Shown here piece by piece: positions 16,668 through 25,325 of a stretch of DNA of 64,000 bases. The first letter of the stretch is position 1; every line of letters starts with the position of its first letter. Under the pieces are notes generated by a model. That model did no database searches and was not told the DNA's origin. It saw only the letters and a list, made by a program, of their open reading frames with translations. The DNA is from Bacillota bacterium. Its GTDB lineage: Bacteria > Bacillota > Bacilli > Paenibacillales > NBRC-103111. The stretch covers positions 558,001-622,000 of the forward strand of contig JAEWGW010000025.1 in the NCBI GenBank assembly GCA_023388055.1. Reading direction: 5' to 3'. Position numbers and translations under genes: made by a program.

Positions 16668-16698
16668 ATTATACAAGTTGACGCAAGGTCAATGTCAA
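16668..16698 (-). promoter_or_regulatory. MerR-type promoter with 19-bp spacer
   Basis: On the minus strand TTGACA (16698-16693) and TATAAT (16673-16668) are 19 bp apart. The spacer contains the dyad TTGACCTTGCGTCAA. This is a perfect-consensus promoter made dependent on a MerR activator by its spacing, and it drives the MerR gene at 16646. Confidence 0.8.
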
Positions 16699-16866
16699 TC
16701 CCTATCTGATCCTCCAATGAGATCTTGACCGCGGCGATCAAATGGGCAAAAGACAGGAATTCAGGAAAGAACAGGGGTAAAAGAAGGAGTGACACAAGCT
16801 GTCGTCGAATCCTCTACAACGGAAGAATAACCTTTTTTTAACTTTCTTGGTTGGAGGATGCAGAAC

Positions 16867-17520
16867 ATGGTCATGGTCGAAAAGAAGGTTCAGGCAAGTG
16901 ATTATCTGGCTTTAGGGTTATATGCGTTTGCAGGGTTTGGCCTGGAGGTTGTATTGTCCATGGTGCTGCCGATGATTTTGGGAGTGAAGGGTTCGGAATA
17001 TACCCTCGTGCATCACTGTATCCACTGGACGCTTACCTGTATATTGTGGGGAGCGATGGCACTATTTTTGATAAGGCTTTCAAGGAGGAAATATGCGTTT
17101 GATGTGATGAAGTTGGACGAAGAGCCGGACTCCCAGCGGTGGTTGTTTGCCGTGGTGATATCGGTTGTGGCCATTATTGTAACGACGATTGCTTGGGGCG
17201 GATTTAAGCCTGTGCAAGAATACAAGGGGATTGTCAGCTTCATGTTCCAGAATATCTACTATTTGTTTGAAGCGGCATTGATTCTCCTGACGATTGCGTT
17301 CGGCCAAAAGTTCGGTGAAACGCTGTTTCACAAAAGCAGTCTGCCCTATGGCGGACTATTTCTTGCGCTTACGTGGGGGCTTATCCATATTTTGCTCCAG
17401 GGCACGATGACAGGGGTTTATGCGGTGTTTATGTCCCTTCTGTATGGCATGGTATACATACTTCTCCAAAAGAATATTCGGTACTCTTACGTGATGATTG
17501 CCCTTATATTTGTTCTTTAA
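16867..17520 (+). CDS. CPBP-like polytopic membrane protein
   Basis: This hydrophobic protein (217 residues) has about six to seven membrane segments. Its C-terminal part (GLFLALTWGLIHILLQGTMT, then GVYAVFMSLLYG) resembles the last motifs of CPBP-type (CAAX-protease-like) membrane proteins. The catalytic EExxxR motif is missing, with FGQKFGE in the corresponding place, so proteolytic activity is doubtful. GGAGG directly abuts the ATG at 16858; the ATG at 16867, 9 bases further, fits better. No operon partner is evident. Function is not assigned. Confidence 0.6.
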   Translation: MVMVEKKVQASDYLALGLYAFAGFGLEVVLSMVLPMILGVKGSEYTLVHHCIHWTLTCILWGAMALFLIRLSRRKYAFDVMKLDEEPDSQRWLFAVVISVVAIIVTTIAWGGFKPVQEYKGIVSFMFQNIYYLFEAALILLTIAFGQKFGETLFHKSSLPYGGLFLALTWGLIHILLQGTMTGVYAVFMSLLYGMVYILLQKNIRYSYVMIALIFVL

Positions 17521-17582
17521 CCGCGTGGGAGTTGTGACAAGAACACGGCTGGGAGGGCAGCCTCGTGGGGGAGGGCGAGGGG

Positions 17583-17776
17583 GAGCTAACGAACCTCAGC
17601 CACTCTATTTCACCATTTTGACGTGTCTTCCTGTTCTAACGAATCTGAGGCGCTTTATTTCGGCCAAAGACAGCTAAATTGAGTCAGGGCGTGAGGAATA
17701 GCGTGGCTCAGATTCGTTACATTTCCAAACGGCCGCATTTTGGAGAAATAAGCGCTGTGAGATTCGTTAGAGATTT
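17583..17776. repeat. Four-armed intergenic repeat, copy 3 (divergent subtype)
   Basis: Forward arms GCTAACGAACCTCAGCCACT and TCTAACGAATCTGAGGCGCT are followed by reverse arms ending CAGATTCGTTAC and GAGATTCGTTAGA. The core is CTAACGAAT rather than CTAACGGAC. Again forward 1 matches reverse 1 (GCCAC/GTGGC) and forward 2 matches reverse 2. Confidence 0.7.
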
Positions 17777-17804
17777 CCCTCCGCCTGCGCTGCACCTCCC
17801 CCCC

Positions 17805-17835
17805 TTGACATTGGAGTCTGCTCCAATGTTATTCT
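17805..17835 (+). promoter_or_regulatory. MerR-type promoter with 19-bp spacer, giving a leaderless message
   Basis: TTGACA at 17805-17810 and TATTCT at 17830-17835 are separated by 19 bp with the dyad TTGGAGTCTGCTCCAA. The ATG of the regulator at 17842 lies 6 bases after the -10 box, so transcription should start at or next to it. Confidence 0.82.
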
Positions 17836-17841
17836 TGTTGC

Positions 17842-18318
17842 ATGGACAACAAAACCTATTCGATTCAAGAGGTCTCCCAATTGCTCCGGATTCCGAAGGA
17901 TACGCTCCGGTATTATGACCGGAAGGGAATCGTATCGCCTTCGCGAAGGGAGAACCGTTACCGCCGCTATTCCAAGAGCGACCTGATTGATTTGATGAAC
18001 ATTCAAATTTTGCAGGTTGCGGATTTTTCTCTGGAGGAGATCAAGGGCAGGTTTCATTATCACAGAACGGAGCATATCGATCCTGATGATTGCGAGGAGC
18101 TGGCTACCTTCCTGGACGCCAAGCAAGCGGAAATGCGGAAGAAAATCGAACACCTGGAAAACATCAGCGGATTACTCCAAACAACAGCCGAAACGTTGAG
18201 GGATCTGAATCCGGAAAGCGACCGCCGGCTGGCAGAGACGGTGCGGAATATTTATCGGAATATCCGTGGTGAGGATTCGCTCATATTGGAGGAGGATTGT
18301 GATAACCATGAGAATTAG
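17842..18318 (+). CDS. MerR-family transcriptional regulator (leaderless)
   Basis: This 158-residue regulator has the helix-turn-helix YSIQEVSQLLRIPKDTLRYY and the RYRRYSKSDL wing, then a long dimerisation helix (about 80-125) and a short tail without effector-domain cysteines. It belongs to the small MerR type that senses aldehydes, electrophiles or drugs. No ribosome site precedes the ATG, consistent with the leaderless promoter at 17805. It overlaps the next membrane-protein gene by 11 bp. The almost identical promoter at 7769 makes the AraC gene at 7904 a candidate target. Confidence 0.88.
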   Translation: MDNKTYSIQEVSQLLRIPKDTLRYYDRKGIVSPSRRENRYRRYSKSDLIDLMNIQILQVADFSLEEIKGRFHYHRTEHIDPDDCEELATFLDAKQAEMRKKIEHLENISGLLQTTAETLRDLNPESDRRLAETVRNIYRNIRGEDSLILEEDCDNHEN

Positions 18319-18712
18319 AAATCCCTATTATTTTATTGCCGGAATATTGGCTGTTGTGTTCGCAGTAACCCATGCCTGGAACGGGCAGTCCGTTGAGCTG
18401 CCCAAGTTGGAGATAGAGTCGGTCACTGTAGAGACACGAATCGTATTCACCTATGTATGGCATATTATCACCGTGGAAAATCTGATTTTTGGCGTTGCTT
18501 TCTTGTTGATGTCCATCGTGCGGGAGCCTTCGAAGGTGTATTTTGCCGCGTGGATGATCCTTTCGAATCTGCTTGTCCGGCTGCTGGTTATTCTTGGTGT
18601 GACAATTATTCTTGATGGATCTGCCTTTGGCGGTGCGTTATTGGATTCGGTTGCCATTATCATTTATATGGGCCTTATTCTTTTGGGTATAAAAAGGAGA
18701 AAAACCGTATGA
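18308..18712 (+). CDS. Small four-helix membrane protein coupled to MerR
   Basis: The protein (134 residues) has four predicted membrane segments (FIAGILAVVFAVTHAW; IVFTYVWHIITVENLIFGVAFLLM; a third around 75-100; LLDSVAIIIYMGLILLG) and a basic C-terminal KRRKT. Start ATG 18308 lies inside the end of the merR gene with GGAGGAGG upstream. The longer reading from 18266 is unlikely. The overlap means it is co-regulated with MerR. Function is unknown. Confidence 0.7.
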   Translation: MRIRNPYYFIAGILAVVFAVTHAWNGQSVELPKLEIESVTVETRIVFTYVWHIITVENLIFGVAFLLMSIVREPSKVYFAAWMILSNLLVRLLVILGVTIILDGSAFGGALLDSVAIIIYMGLILLGIKRRKTV

Positions 18713-18763
18713 TTGAGGCTGGGATACAGAACATATATAAAGCTAACAAACGGAGGGATAATC

Positions 18764-19330
18764 GTGGCGAACGAAAAGAAGGTGTTGTCCGTGGAGCAGC
18801 AGGAAGAGCTGTTAGGAATCTTAAAGGTCCGGTTTGAGAAGAACCTGAACCGTCACGAAGGGCTGGAATGGGCCAATGTACAGCGGAAGCTGGAAGTGGC
18901 TGCGGTCAAGCTCTGGTCACTTCATGAAATGGAGAGGACCGGCGGTGAACCGGATGTGGTCGGGTACGATGAGGCTGCAGGTGAGTTTATCTTCATGGAC
19001 TGTTCGCCGGAGAGCCCCAGCGGACGCAGAAGTGTGTGTTATGACCATGAAGCCCTGAACGCCCGGAAGCAAAACAAGCCGGAAAACAGTGCATTGGGAA
19101 TGGCGGCGGATATGGGGATCGAGATCCTGAACGAAGGCCAGTTCCGTGAGCTGCAGAAGCTGGGCAAGTTCGACGCCAAAACCTCCAGCTGGCTGTTGAC
19201 TCCCCCTGAAATCCGGAAGCTGGGAGGCGCGATCTTCGGAGATTTCCGCTACGGGCAGGTGTTTATTTATCATAACGGAGCGGATTCGTATTATGGGGCC
19301 AGAGGATTTCGGGGGGCGCTGCGAGTTTGA
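18764..19330 (+). CDS. DUF4256 family protein
   Basis: This soluble 188-residue protein closely follows the DUF4256 pattern. It has LEWANVQRKL, the HEMERTGGEPDVVGYDE segment, FMDCSPESPSGRRSVCYDHEAL, KLGKFDAKTSSWLLTPPEIR, and the end FIYHNGADSYYGARGFRG. The GTG at 18764 is used because CGGAGGG precedes it at the right distance; the ORF from 18713 is longer but unsupported. The family has no known activity. It sits 51 bp after the membrane protein and may be in the same transcript. Confidence 0.85.
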   Translation: MANEKKVLSVEQQEELLGILKVRFEKNLNRHEGLEWANVQRKLEVAAVKLWSLHEMERTGGEPDVVGYDEAAGEFIFMDCSPESPSGRRSVCYDHEALNARKQNKPENSALGMAADMGIEILNEGQFRELQKLGKFDAKTSSWLLTPPEIRKLGGAIFGDFRYGQVFIYHNGADSYYGARGFRGALRV

Positions 19331-19465
19331 AGCCAGGCCCGTATTCTGGCTTCCAAATTTTATGAATAATGTGTGTGTATAAGCGTATCCTAACAGGGAT
19401 TGCTGATTGGACAGCAGATTGAAGGCGGCTGCCGTCTTCCTTTAGCCAACTGGAGGGCTTCCCGT

Positions 19466-20464
19466 ATGGACCAACGCAGTACCAGCATCCTGACCTCAAC
19501 GGAAATTGCCGCATTATGGACGCAGTACATGAACGATACCATGTCGATTTGCTTCAGTAAATATGCGCTGCAGGTGATTGACGATCCGGAGATTAAGGCT
19601 ATCTATGAAAGCAGTCTGGGTTTGTCGGAGGAGCATGTACGCAAAATCAGCGAATTTCTTACCGGCGAAGGTTTTCCTGTTCCGTACGGCTTTACGGAGC
19701 AGGATGTGAATCTTAAAGCCCCCCGGTTATTTTTGGACGCGCTTTTCCTCAATTACCTGTTGATTATGGCCAACCATGGAATGACCGGGTATGCCATCTC
19801 CCTGCAGGTTTCATCCCGGACGGATATCCGGGAATATTATTCCGAATGTGTTAAGGAAACCATCGAGCTGTATAACCGGATTATGGATGTTTCGTTGTCC
19901 AAGGGGCTGTATACCCGGCCGCCGTATATCTACTCCTCGGAGTTCCCCGACTATGCGGACAAAAACTTCATGACCGGCTGGTTGGGGAAACGGCGTACGC
20001 TTAGCTCCATTGAAATCAGCAACATTACCTTCAATATGAACAAAACCTATTTGAGCAAGGCGCTTTCCATGGCCTTCGCCCAGGTCGCCCAGGATAAAAA
20101 GCTGAAGAAGTATCTTCAGCGAGGTCTGGAGCTGTCCACCAAAATCACGGAGGTATTCAATAATTTTTTTCTGGAGAGCAACCTGAATTTCCCCATCTCC
20201 TGGGAGTCTATGGTAACCGACAGCACCATATCCCCCTTTTCGGATAAGCTCATTATGTTTCATACCGGGTTTTTGGCATCGGCCGCTGTCGGATTCTATG
20301 GCGCCGGACAAGCCGTCTGTATGCGGAGAGATCTATCTGCCCAATATCTCAAGCTTATCGCCGAGCAGCTGCTGTATTCCGAGGACGGAGCGGAGCTGAT
20401 GCTGGAGAGAGGCTGGTTCGAAAAACCTCCCATGGCCGAGGACCGGGACCAGCTGATGAAATAG
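19466..20464 (+). CDS. DUF3231 family protein
   Basis: The protein (332 residues) is built of two similar all-alpha halves, as in DUF3231. The first half has TEIAALWTQYMNDTMSICFSKY and FLNYLLIMANHGMTGYAISL. The second has ISNITFNMNKTYLSKALSMAF and DKLIMFHTGFLASAAVGFYG. The family is common in spore-forming Bacillales, and its members resemble ferritin-like four-helix bundles. The ATG at 19466 is preferred with GGAGGG about 9 bases upstream. Function is not established. Confidence 0.8.
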   Translation: MDQRSTSILTSTEIAALWTQYMNDTMSICFSKYALQVIDDPEIKAIYESSLGLSEEHVRKISEFLTGEGFPVPYGFTEQDVNLKAPRLFLDALFLNYLLIMANHGMTGYAISLQVSSRTDIREYYSECVKETIELYNRIMDVSLSKGLYTRPPYIYSSEFPDYADKNFMTGWLGKRRTLSSIEISNITFNMNKTYLSKALSMAFAQVAQDKKLKKYLQRGLELSTKITEVFNNFFLESNLNFPISWESMVTDSTISPFSDKLIMFHTGFLASAAVGFYGAGQAVCMRRDLSAQYLKLIAEQLLYSEDGAELMLERGWFEKPPMAEDRDQLMK

Positions 20465-20480
20465 TTTGCTCCGAATGCAG

Positions 20481-20512
20481 CCCTCTCTTAAACGGGGAGG
20501 GTGTTTTTGTGT
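20481..20512 (+). terminator. Terminator after DUF3231 gene
   Basis: CCCTCTC...GGGGAGGG hairpin followed by TGTTTTTG. Confidence 0.6.
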
Positions 20513-21040
20513 AAGGACTGGATTTTCAAACGAACAGGGAAAGGGCTTTAACCGAAAAAAAATACTCCACCTGTCTGTAGCTTAAGTACTGGTATGTATC
20601 GGGTCTGGTGACATGAAACATAACCGGATGCCCGGGCCGTTCATCGTATGTTTGGCGGAAACCTCCCGGATTTTCAAAAAGCTGTTCATGCTCCAATCTC
20701 CTCCCTAACCTTGGCGATTTACCTTCATTATAATGGCTTCCCCAAAGGCAGAGTCAAAGGTTTTACCGTTTCCTTGCTTTGGCGAAGGTAGCACTCAAAA
20801 AGCAGCTGATTCACTCAGCCGTTATCGCGGCAGCGGGATTGCTAGTACTTGCGGAGGTTTTGCCTGCGGCGGAGGGGAGTACCTTGCCCACCGGTATGCC
20901 TCAGTCGGGAAACAATCAGAGGGCATTGAATATGTTGTGCTCAGTTGCTTTTACCACATAATCCAGATAAACTGGTTTCCAAACAGCTGATTTTCGCCAG
21001 AATCTCGATACATAACAGACAGGTCAAGTGAGGTGCTACT
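20513..21040. other. 528-bp stretch with only decayed or doubtful coding
   Basis: The best candidate is the minus-strand frame at 20526-20753. On the plus strand 20779-20961 (TTG start) could encode a 60-residue peptide with a signal-like hydrophobic core (AVIAAAGLLVLAEVLPAAEG). It has no ribosome site and no recognised homologue. No promoter or repeat is evident before the esterase at 21041. Confidence 0.4.
20526..20753 (-). pseudogene. Probable remnant or short gene of unknown function
   Basis: A 75-codon open frame on the minus strand has protein-like composition, including HYNEGKSPRLGRRLEHEQLF followed by ENPGGFRQTYDERPGHPVMF and a tyrosine-rich end. It has no ATG. The only reasonable start is a TTG at 20696 just after AGGGAGGAGA, giving 56 residues. 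Upstream, the same frame stays open to 20753, suggesting the original start is lost. Not recognised. Confidence 0.35.
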
Positions 21041-21643
21041 ATGGGAACAAACACAACCATTCTGGCAATGGGAGACAGCAATACATACGGTGCAGGCGTG
21101 GAACGGAACGAAGCCTACCCGGCCCAATTGGAAACTAAGCTAACCTCCAACGGGTACTCCTGCAAGGTCATCAATAAGGGAATGAACGGAAATACCTCGA
21201 AGGACGGTGCAGCAAGACTGGGGGAGGCTTTAGTGGAGCTTCAACCGGATATTGTGATCCTGCTTTTTGGTGTGGCCGATTTGAGAAGAGGCTCCAGCAT
21301 CGGGGATATTTATCATAACTTGTCAGACATGATTGAACGTTCGAGAAGTGCCGGAGCTCAGGTCATTATCGTAGGATACCAAGATTATCCGGCTGATGCC
21401 GGGTTGGAAGAGAAGCTCCAAAACATTGCCCTAAAAGGCGGTGTCACATTAAGTGATGATTTTTTTGAGATGTATGCACGGTTGTCCCGGGATTTTCAAA
21501 CCGATCTGATTCCTAATTTCCTGGAGGGTGCATTAGGTGCTGAAGGCACACTCCAAGATGACCAATTCTCTCATTTAACAGGCAAGGGCTATTCTATTTT
21601 TGTGGAGCAGCTGTATCCGGTGGTAGTCAAGAACATCAGGTAA
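21041..21643 (+). CDS. SGNH/GDSL-type esterase or lipase
   Basis: This hydrolase (200 residues) resembles arylesterase/TesA-type proteins. Block I is ILAMGDSNTYGAG with the catalytic Ser of GDSN. Block II is NKGMNGNTS with the oxyanion Gly. Block III reads FGVADLR, so the usual Asn of GxND is Ala. Block V DDQFSHLTGKGY supplies Asp and His. There is no signal peptide. An AGGTGC ribosome site precedes the ATG. It is flanked by a terminator, so it is probably monocistronic. The natural ester is unknown. Confidence 0.85.
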   Translation: MGTNTTILAMGDSNTYGAGVERNEAYPAQLETKLTSNGYSCKVINKGMNGNTSKDGAARLGEALVELQPDIVILLFGVADLRRGSSIGDIYHNLSDMIERSRSAGAQVIIVGYQDYPADAGLEEKLQNIALKGGVTLSDDFFEMYARLSRDFQTDLIPNFLEGALGAEGTLQDDQFSHLTGKGYSIFVEQLYPVVVKNIR

Positions 21644-21673
21644 TTTCAGGTAAATCATTAGGAAAATCAACAG

Positions 21674-21721
21674 AAGGCCGTTAACATTGGGGACTCTCCC
21701 AAAGGTTAGCGGCATTTTTTG
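21674..21721 (+). terminator. Terminator after the esterase
   Basis: GCCGTTAAC and GTTAGCGGC with an inner GGGGA/TCTCCC stem, followed by ATTTTTTG. Confidence 0.7.
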
Positions 21722-21848
21722 TTGTGAGCAGCTGTGATCCTGCGGACCTCCTCAGACAATAAATTTTTTAAAAGGCCTTGAAAAGCATTTTTAATCAATA
21801 TACCATTTTCTTGTAGGTAATATTTATCGTTTGGGAGGAATGAGTAGG

Positions 21849-22823
21849 ATGAATCAAACAGAAATGAAGGAGCTTGAACAGACAATTAGCAGGGAGTATG
21901 GCAATATCGCAGGAATTGTGGTGCAACAGAACGGCTTGACCAGTTTTGAGCAATATTTCAATGGTTATACCGCGAGTGACGCTCTTCATGTGTTTTCGGT
22001 AACCAAAAGTGTGTTCTCCGCGTTGATTGGGATCGCCATCGGTAAAGGCCTGATTCGCAGTGTGGACCAGAAGGTATTGGATTTTTTCCCGGACTATGTG
22101 GTGAAGGCAGGGGAAACGGCCATCCAAAATGTGACTATCAAGCATCTGCTGACCATGACGGCACCTTATAAATACGAGTCGGAGCCTTACCAGGCATTTT
22201 TTGCGAGTGAAAATTGGGTGAACGCTGCCCTGGATGTATTGGGGGGAGATAAGCCGCTTGGCGAATTTATGTATTCTCCCATCGTGGGAACCCACATCTT
22301 ATCCGGCATTCTGGCAAAAGCTGTGGGACCCTCCATATTGGCGTTTGCGACGGAGCATCTATTCTTCCCGCTGGGCATCCAGGTTCCGCACAATGTGGTG
22401 CTGCGCAATGAAGAAGAGCATCATGCCGTAATGAATGATAAGAACACAACCGGATGGGTTGTTGACCCGCAAGGGATTAACACGGCAAGCTGGGGACTTT
22501 TCCTGACACCTGGGGATATGGCGAAAATAGGCCAGCTGTATGCAGACGGCGGGATCTGGAAGGGCGAACAACTTGTACCGGCGGAGTGGATCGAGGAAAG
22601 CACTCGGGAGCATAGCTGCTGGGGGGAGCTCTCTTACGGGTATCTGTGGTGGATTATACACGAAAAGGAGCAAATCTACGCCGCCTTGGGCGACGGGGGA
22701 AACGTCATCTACGTCAATGCCAAGAAAAAATTAGTCGTTTCCATCGCGTCGCTATTGAAGCCGGAGGTAAAGGACCGGATCGGGTTCATTATGGAGTTTA
22801 TTGAGCCGGTGTTTGGGGAGTGA
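21849..22823 (+). CDS. Beta-lactamase family (class C-like) serine hydrolase
   Basis: The protein (324 residues) has the SxxK motif in HVFSVTKSVFSAL with the nucleophile Ser, LLTMTAPYKYES in the region after it, and YGYLWWI and GDGGNVIYV toward the end in place of the third motif. It is the esterase/peptidase type rather than a true beta-lactamase. No signal peptide is present, so it would be cytoplasmic. Of three possible starts the ATG at 21849 is chosen, with GGGAGGA upstream. It lies alone between terminators. The substrate is unknown. Confidence 0.82.
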   Translation: MNQTEMKELEQTISREYGNIAGIVVQQNGLTSFEQYFNGYTASDALHVFSVTKSVFSALIGIAIGKGLIRSVDQKVLDFFPDYVVKAGETAIQNVTIKHLLTMTAPYKYESEPYQAFFASENWVNAALDVLGGDKPLGEFMYSPIVGTHILSGILAKAVGPSILAFATEHLFFPLGIQVPHNVVLRNEEEHHAVMNDKNTTGWVVDPQGINTASWGLFLTPGDMAKIGQLYADGGIWKGEQLVPAEWIEESTREHSCWGELSYGYLWWIIHEKEQIYAALGDGGNVIYVNAKKKLVVSIASLLKPEVKDRIGFIMEFIEPVFGE

Positions 22824-22912
22824 AGCAGTCAAGTAGAGTACCGGGAATGACAGGTGATCCATACCTGGAACGGAATATCTGTGGAGCTCCGAAGAAAAAA
22901 TAGCATTCCAAC

Positions 22913-22961
22913 TGCCGTTACCAATAGGGTCTTTCTCCCTAGAGGTAGCGGTTTTTTTGTA
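22913..22961 (+). terminator. Terminator after the serine hydrolase
   Basis: CCGTTACC/GGTAGCGG outer stem, AGGG/CCCT inner stem, then seven T residues. Confidence 0.7.
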
Positions 22962-23119
22962 GGGAGGTCCTGAACCCGAAGTCATGGAAACGGGCAGGTG
23001 TGGAGAAGGAATTAGGGCTGTGAGCACTTTCCAGTAGGAATGAAATTGTTTACACTTAATGGAATATTTTGTTCATATAAGAATGAAATACGTTATTATA
23101 ATTAGAAAGGTAGAGTTGG

Positions 23120-24112
23120 ATGAGAAACAAAAAATTAGCTTTATTTTGTATTTGTGCCTTGTTGCTGTTAAGTTCCTGTAAAACGCCGATTGAAGCCGAA
23201 AAAACGGAGACGGAGAAATACAATTCATACATTGAACTGGTGAATTTCCAGACAGGCTGGTTTGCAGGTGTGACGAAAATGTACTTCAGCACGTTCGGTG
23301 ATAAAGAGGAGCTGGAGTTAAAAAAGAATTTCAACGGATTTACGTTGGACAAGGATTCGGTTAAAATTTACGAGATTCATAACAAGCATACCGCTAAACC
23401 GCGTAAGTATCTGGATGAAAAACCAAGCTATGGTGAGGCGGATGTGAAAATGCGGGAGCTATGCGACAAATTCGATGCATTCGTGGATTTATATCTGCGG
23501 GATGTCAATGCGTATTATACCAATAAGGAATATGAGCAGGATAATTTTGTGAAGGGGCGTCAATTGCATAAGCAAATGCTTGCGGACTATGCCGGTTTGA
23601 ACAAATCCATGAGCGTCTTTGTCGCCGCCCTTTCTCCCAAGATGCTGGAAAAAGAGGAGGCGGAGCTGCCATCTCTGAAGGAACAGGGGTATATGGTCCA
23701 TTATTATGCCTTAAGCACACTCTTGGATGGTAAGAAAATCATGTATTTCTTCCAGGCACTTGGGGGTGAGGGAGATAGCTTCCTGCAAGCCGATCCGGAT
23801 AAATACCAGAAGCTGTATGATTCCTTCAACACGAATGTGGAGGCATTGAAGGTCTCAGTAAAGGATGAAGCCCAAATGAAAAAGGAAGGTTATACAGCCA
23901 TGAATAGCAACTTCCTTAACCAATTCATCGACACCACTGGACGCATGCAAACGGCGGCTACGGACACCTTGAACATGATTAAGGCAGGAACAACCCAGGT
24001 AGACAATGAGCTAACCGGGAAGGCAACCACCGGCGGCATCAATAACCCCACAAGCCGGTTCAACGACCGCTTGAATACGCTCATCGGAAACTACAACCAG
24101 TCGATTAAGTAG
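23120..24112 (+). CDS. YiiG-like DUF3829 lipoprotein
   Basis: This exported lipoprotein (330 residues) has the signal peptide MRNKKLALFCICALLLLSSC, with the lipobox LLSSC and lipidation Cys at residue 20. The mature part is helical and shows the DUF3829/YiiG arrangement (YIELVNFQTGWF, DKFDAFVDLYLRDVNAYY, and FIDTTGRMQTAATDTLNMI). Function of the family is not known. AGAAAGGTAG gives a ribosome site before the ATG. The gene is more AT-rich than the FLEET region. Confidence 0.8.
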   Translation: MRNKKLALFCICALLLLSSCKTPIEAEKTETEKYNSYIELVNFQTGWFAGVTKMYFSTFGDKEELELKKNFNGFTLDKDSVKIYEIHNKHTAKPRKYLDEKPSYGEADVKMRELCDKFDAFVDLYLRDVNAYYTNKEYEQDNFVKGRQLHKQMLADYAGLNKSMSVFVAALSPKMLEKEEAELPSLKEQGYMVHYYALSTLLDGKKIMYFFQALGGEGDSFLQADPDKYQKLYDSFNTNVEALKVSVKDEAQMKKEGYTAMNSNFLNQFIDTTGRMQTAATDTLNMIKAGTTQVDNELTGKATTGGINNPTSRFNDRLNTLIGNYNQSIK

Positions 24113-24164
24113 GATGGGTCTTGCAAATCATTTTTAATGGAGTTACCCTTCTAATACACCAAAT

Positions 24165-25058
24165 GTGAAGCAATACGAGCTAATCTGGCAGCCGGGAGGA
24201 ACTCCTTTGAAAAAGCCATTTGATGAAAAAGCCCTACCTCTTGAAGTAAGGAAGCAGTACAAAGCGAACAAGAAGAGCCTGACAACCATCTTGGATTATT
24301 TAGATGAACATTATCAGGATGTCCCGTTGGACAATGTGCAGCTTGCGCTTTTTATCAGCTACATTGAAATCGAATGTGCCATTCAGGTATACGTGGATGA
24401 TGTGGGCACCACCCTGCAGAAGGTCCGGGCAAGACTGGAGCAATTCCCGGAATCCTCTCAGGCTGTATTGTATTTAAAAGACTTAGAGAAGCTGGAGAAG
24501 GCGGAAAAACGGCGAAGGAACCGGCTGGAAAAGCTGATAGCTATGGATTTTGATTCGTTGGACCTGAGTGACAAAAAAGATGTTGCCTATGAGTTAGCGG
24601 ACTCCAAGAATGAAACACACAAAGCTCTAGGTGCCCGGTATTTTCTGAAGCTGTATCAGGAGACGAATAACCTTCATTTGTTTTGCAACTATGCGACGAC
24701 GCTCTATCAGTCCGGCAGTAAGGAAGAAGCCTTGAAGGAATATGAAAGAATCGAGGAAATGTTCAAGACAGAGGTATATCCCAACAAGGATTTTGTCATG
24801 GACAATATCCATGCGGACCGGATGGATTTTTTTAGAGAGGATCGGTTGGAATTCCGTAAGCATTGGGACGCGGCCAAAGCAGATCCATACCTTCAAGAGA
24901 GAGCGAATGATTTTCCAGGTTATCACAGGTTTATCACCGAATTCGCGGATGTAAGCCTGCAGTTTGGCTACATGGACATATGCGACGAACTGGTAGCCCT
25001 TATGAAAAAAGAAAGGCTACCCCTCCCGCCAAAGGTAAAGGCGCATTACGGGGAGTAG
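24165..25058 (+). CDS. Conserved-looking protein with TPR-like helices
   Basis: The protein has 297 residues, all predicted alpha-helical. The central region (YFLKLYQETNNLHLFCNYAT and TLYQSGSKEEALKEYERIEE) has the pattern of tetratricopeptide helices. Residues around 105-130 are highly charged (EKLEKAEKRRRNRLEKL), a likely coiled coil. The GTG at 24165 is the only early start and has no clear ribosome site, so the start is uncertain. It follows the lipoprotein by 52 bp. No family is named. Confidence 0.6.
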   Translation: MKQYELIWQPGGTPLKKPFDEKALPLEVRKQYKANKKSLTTILDYLDEHYQDVPLDNVQLALFISYIEIECAIQVYVDDVGTTLQKVRARLEQFPESSQAVLYLKDLEKLEKAEKRRRNRLEKLIAMDFDSLDLSDKKDVAYELADSKNETHKALGARYFLKLYQETNNLHLFCNYATTLYQSGSKEEALKEYERIEEMFKTEVYPNKDFVMDNIHADRMDFFREDRLEFRKHWDAAKADPYLQERANDFPGYHRFITEFADVSLQFGYMDICDELVALMKKERLPLPPKVKAHYGE

Positions 25059-25117
25059 GGGGAGGCGGCATAACCGAGTTTCATTTGACCCGGGTATGCC
25101 GCCCTATCTTTCTATGA

Positions 25118-25325
25118 CTATCGTTTTCTTGCTTTTATTACAAAAGTCAGAGGAAACATCTCCGCTCTTTTTACGAAATCGCTGGTTTTATCTCCCGATC
25201 GTATAATATCATCATCGTTTTCCTCAATCATCTCTTCAATAACAAACCGAAAACCTGGCATTTTTCCTCGGAGACGAACGCCCCGTAAAATGGAAACACA
25301 ATGGCCCCTATAAACTCATTTCCTT
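25118..25325 (-). pseudogene. C-terminal remnant of a SAM-dependent methyltransferase
   Basis: The minus strand reads FIGAIVFPFYGAFVSEEK in one frame, then after a shift near 25262 PGFRFVIEEMIEENDDDIIR followed by SGDKTSDFVKRAEMFPLTFV and a tail ending KARKR. This looks like the end of a small class I methyltransferase broken by a frameshift, with no start. The rest of the 25059-25482 gap holds nothing recognisable. Confidence 0.5.

Noticed and set aside
20582..20689. 35-residue minus-strand ORF with strong ribosome site and an MNGPGIR motif recalling radical-SAM activases
   Set aside because: Too short and no CxxxCxxC motif; the overlapping frame 20526-20753 is more protein-like.
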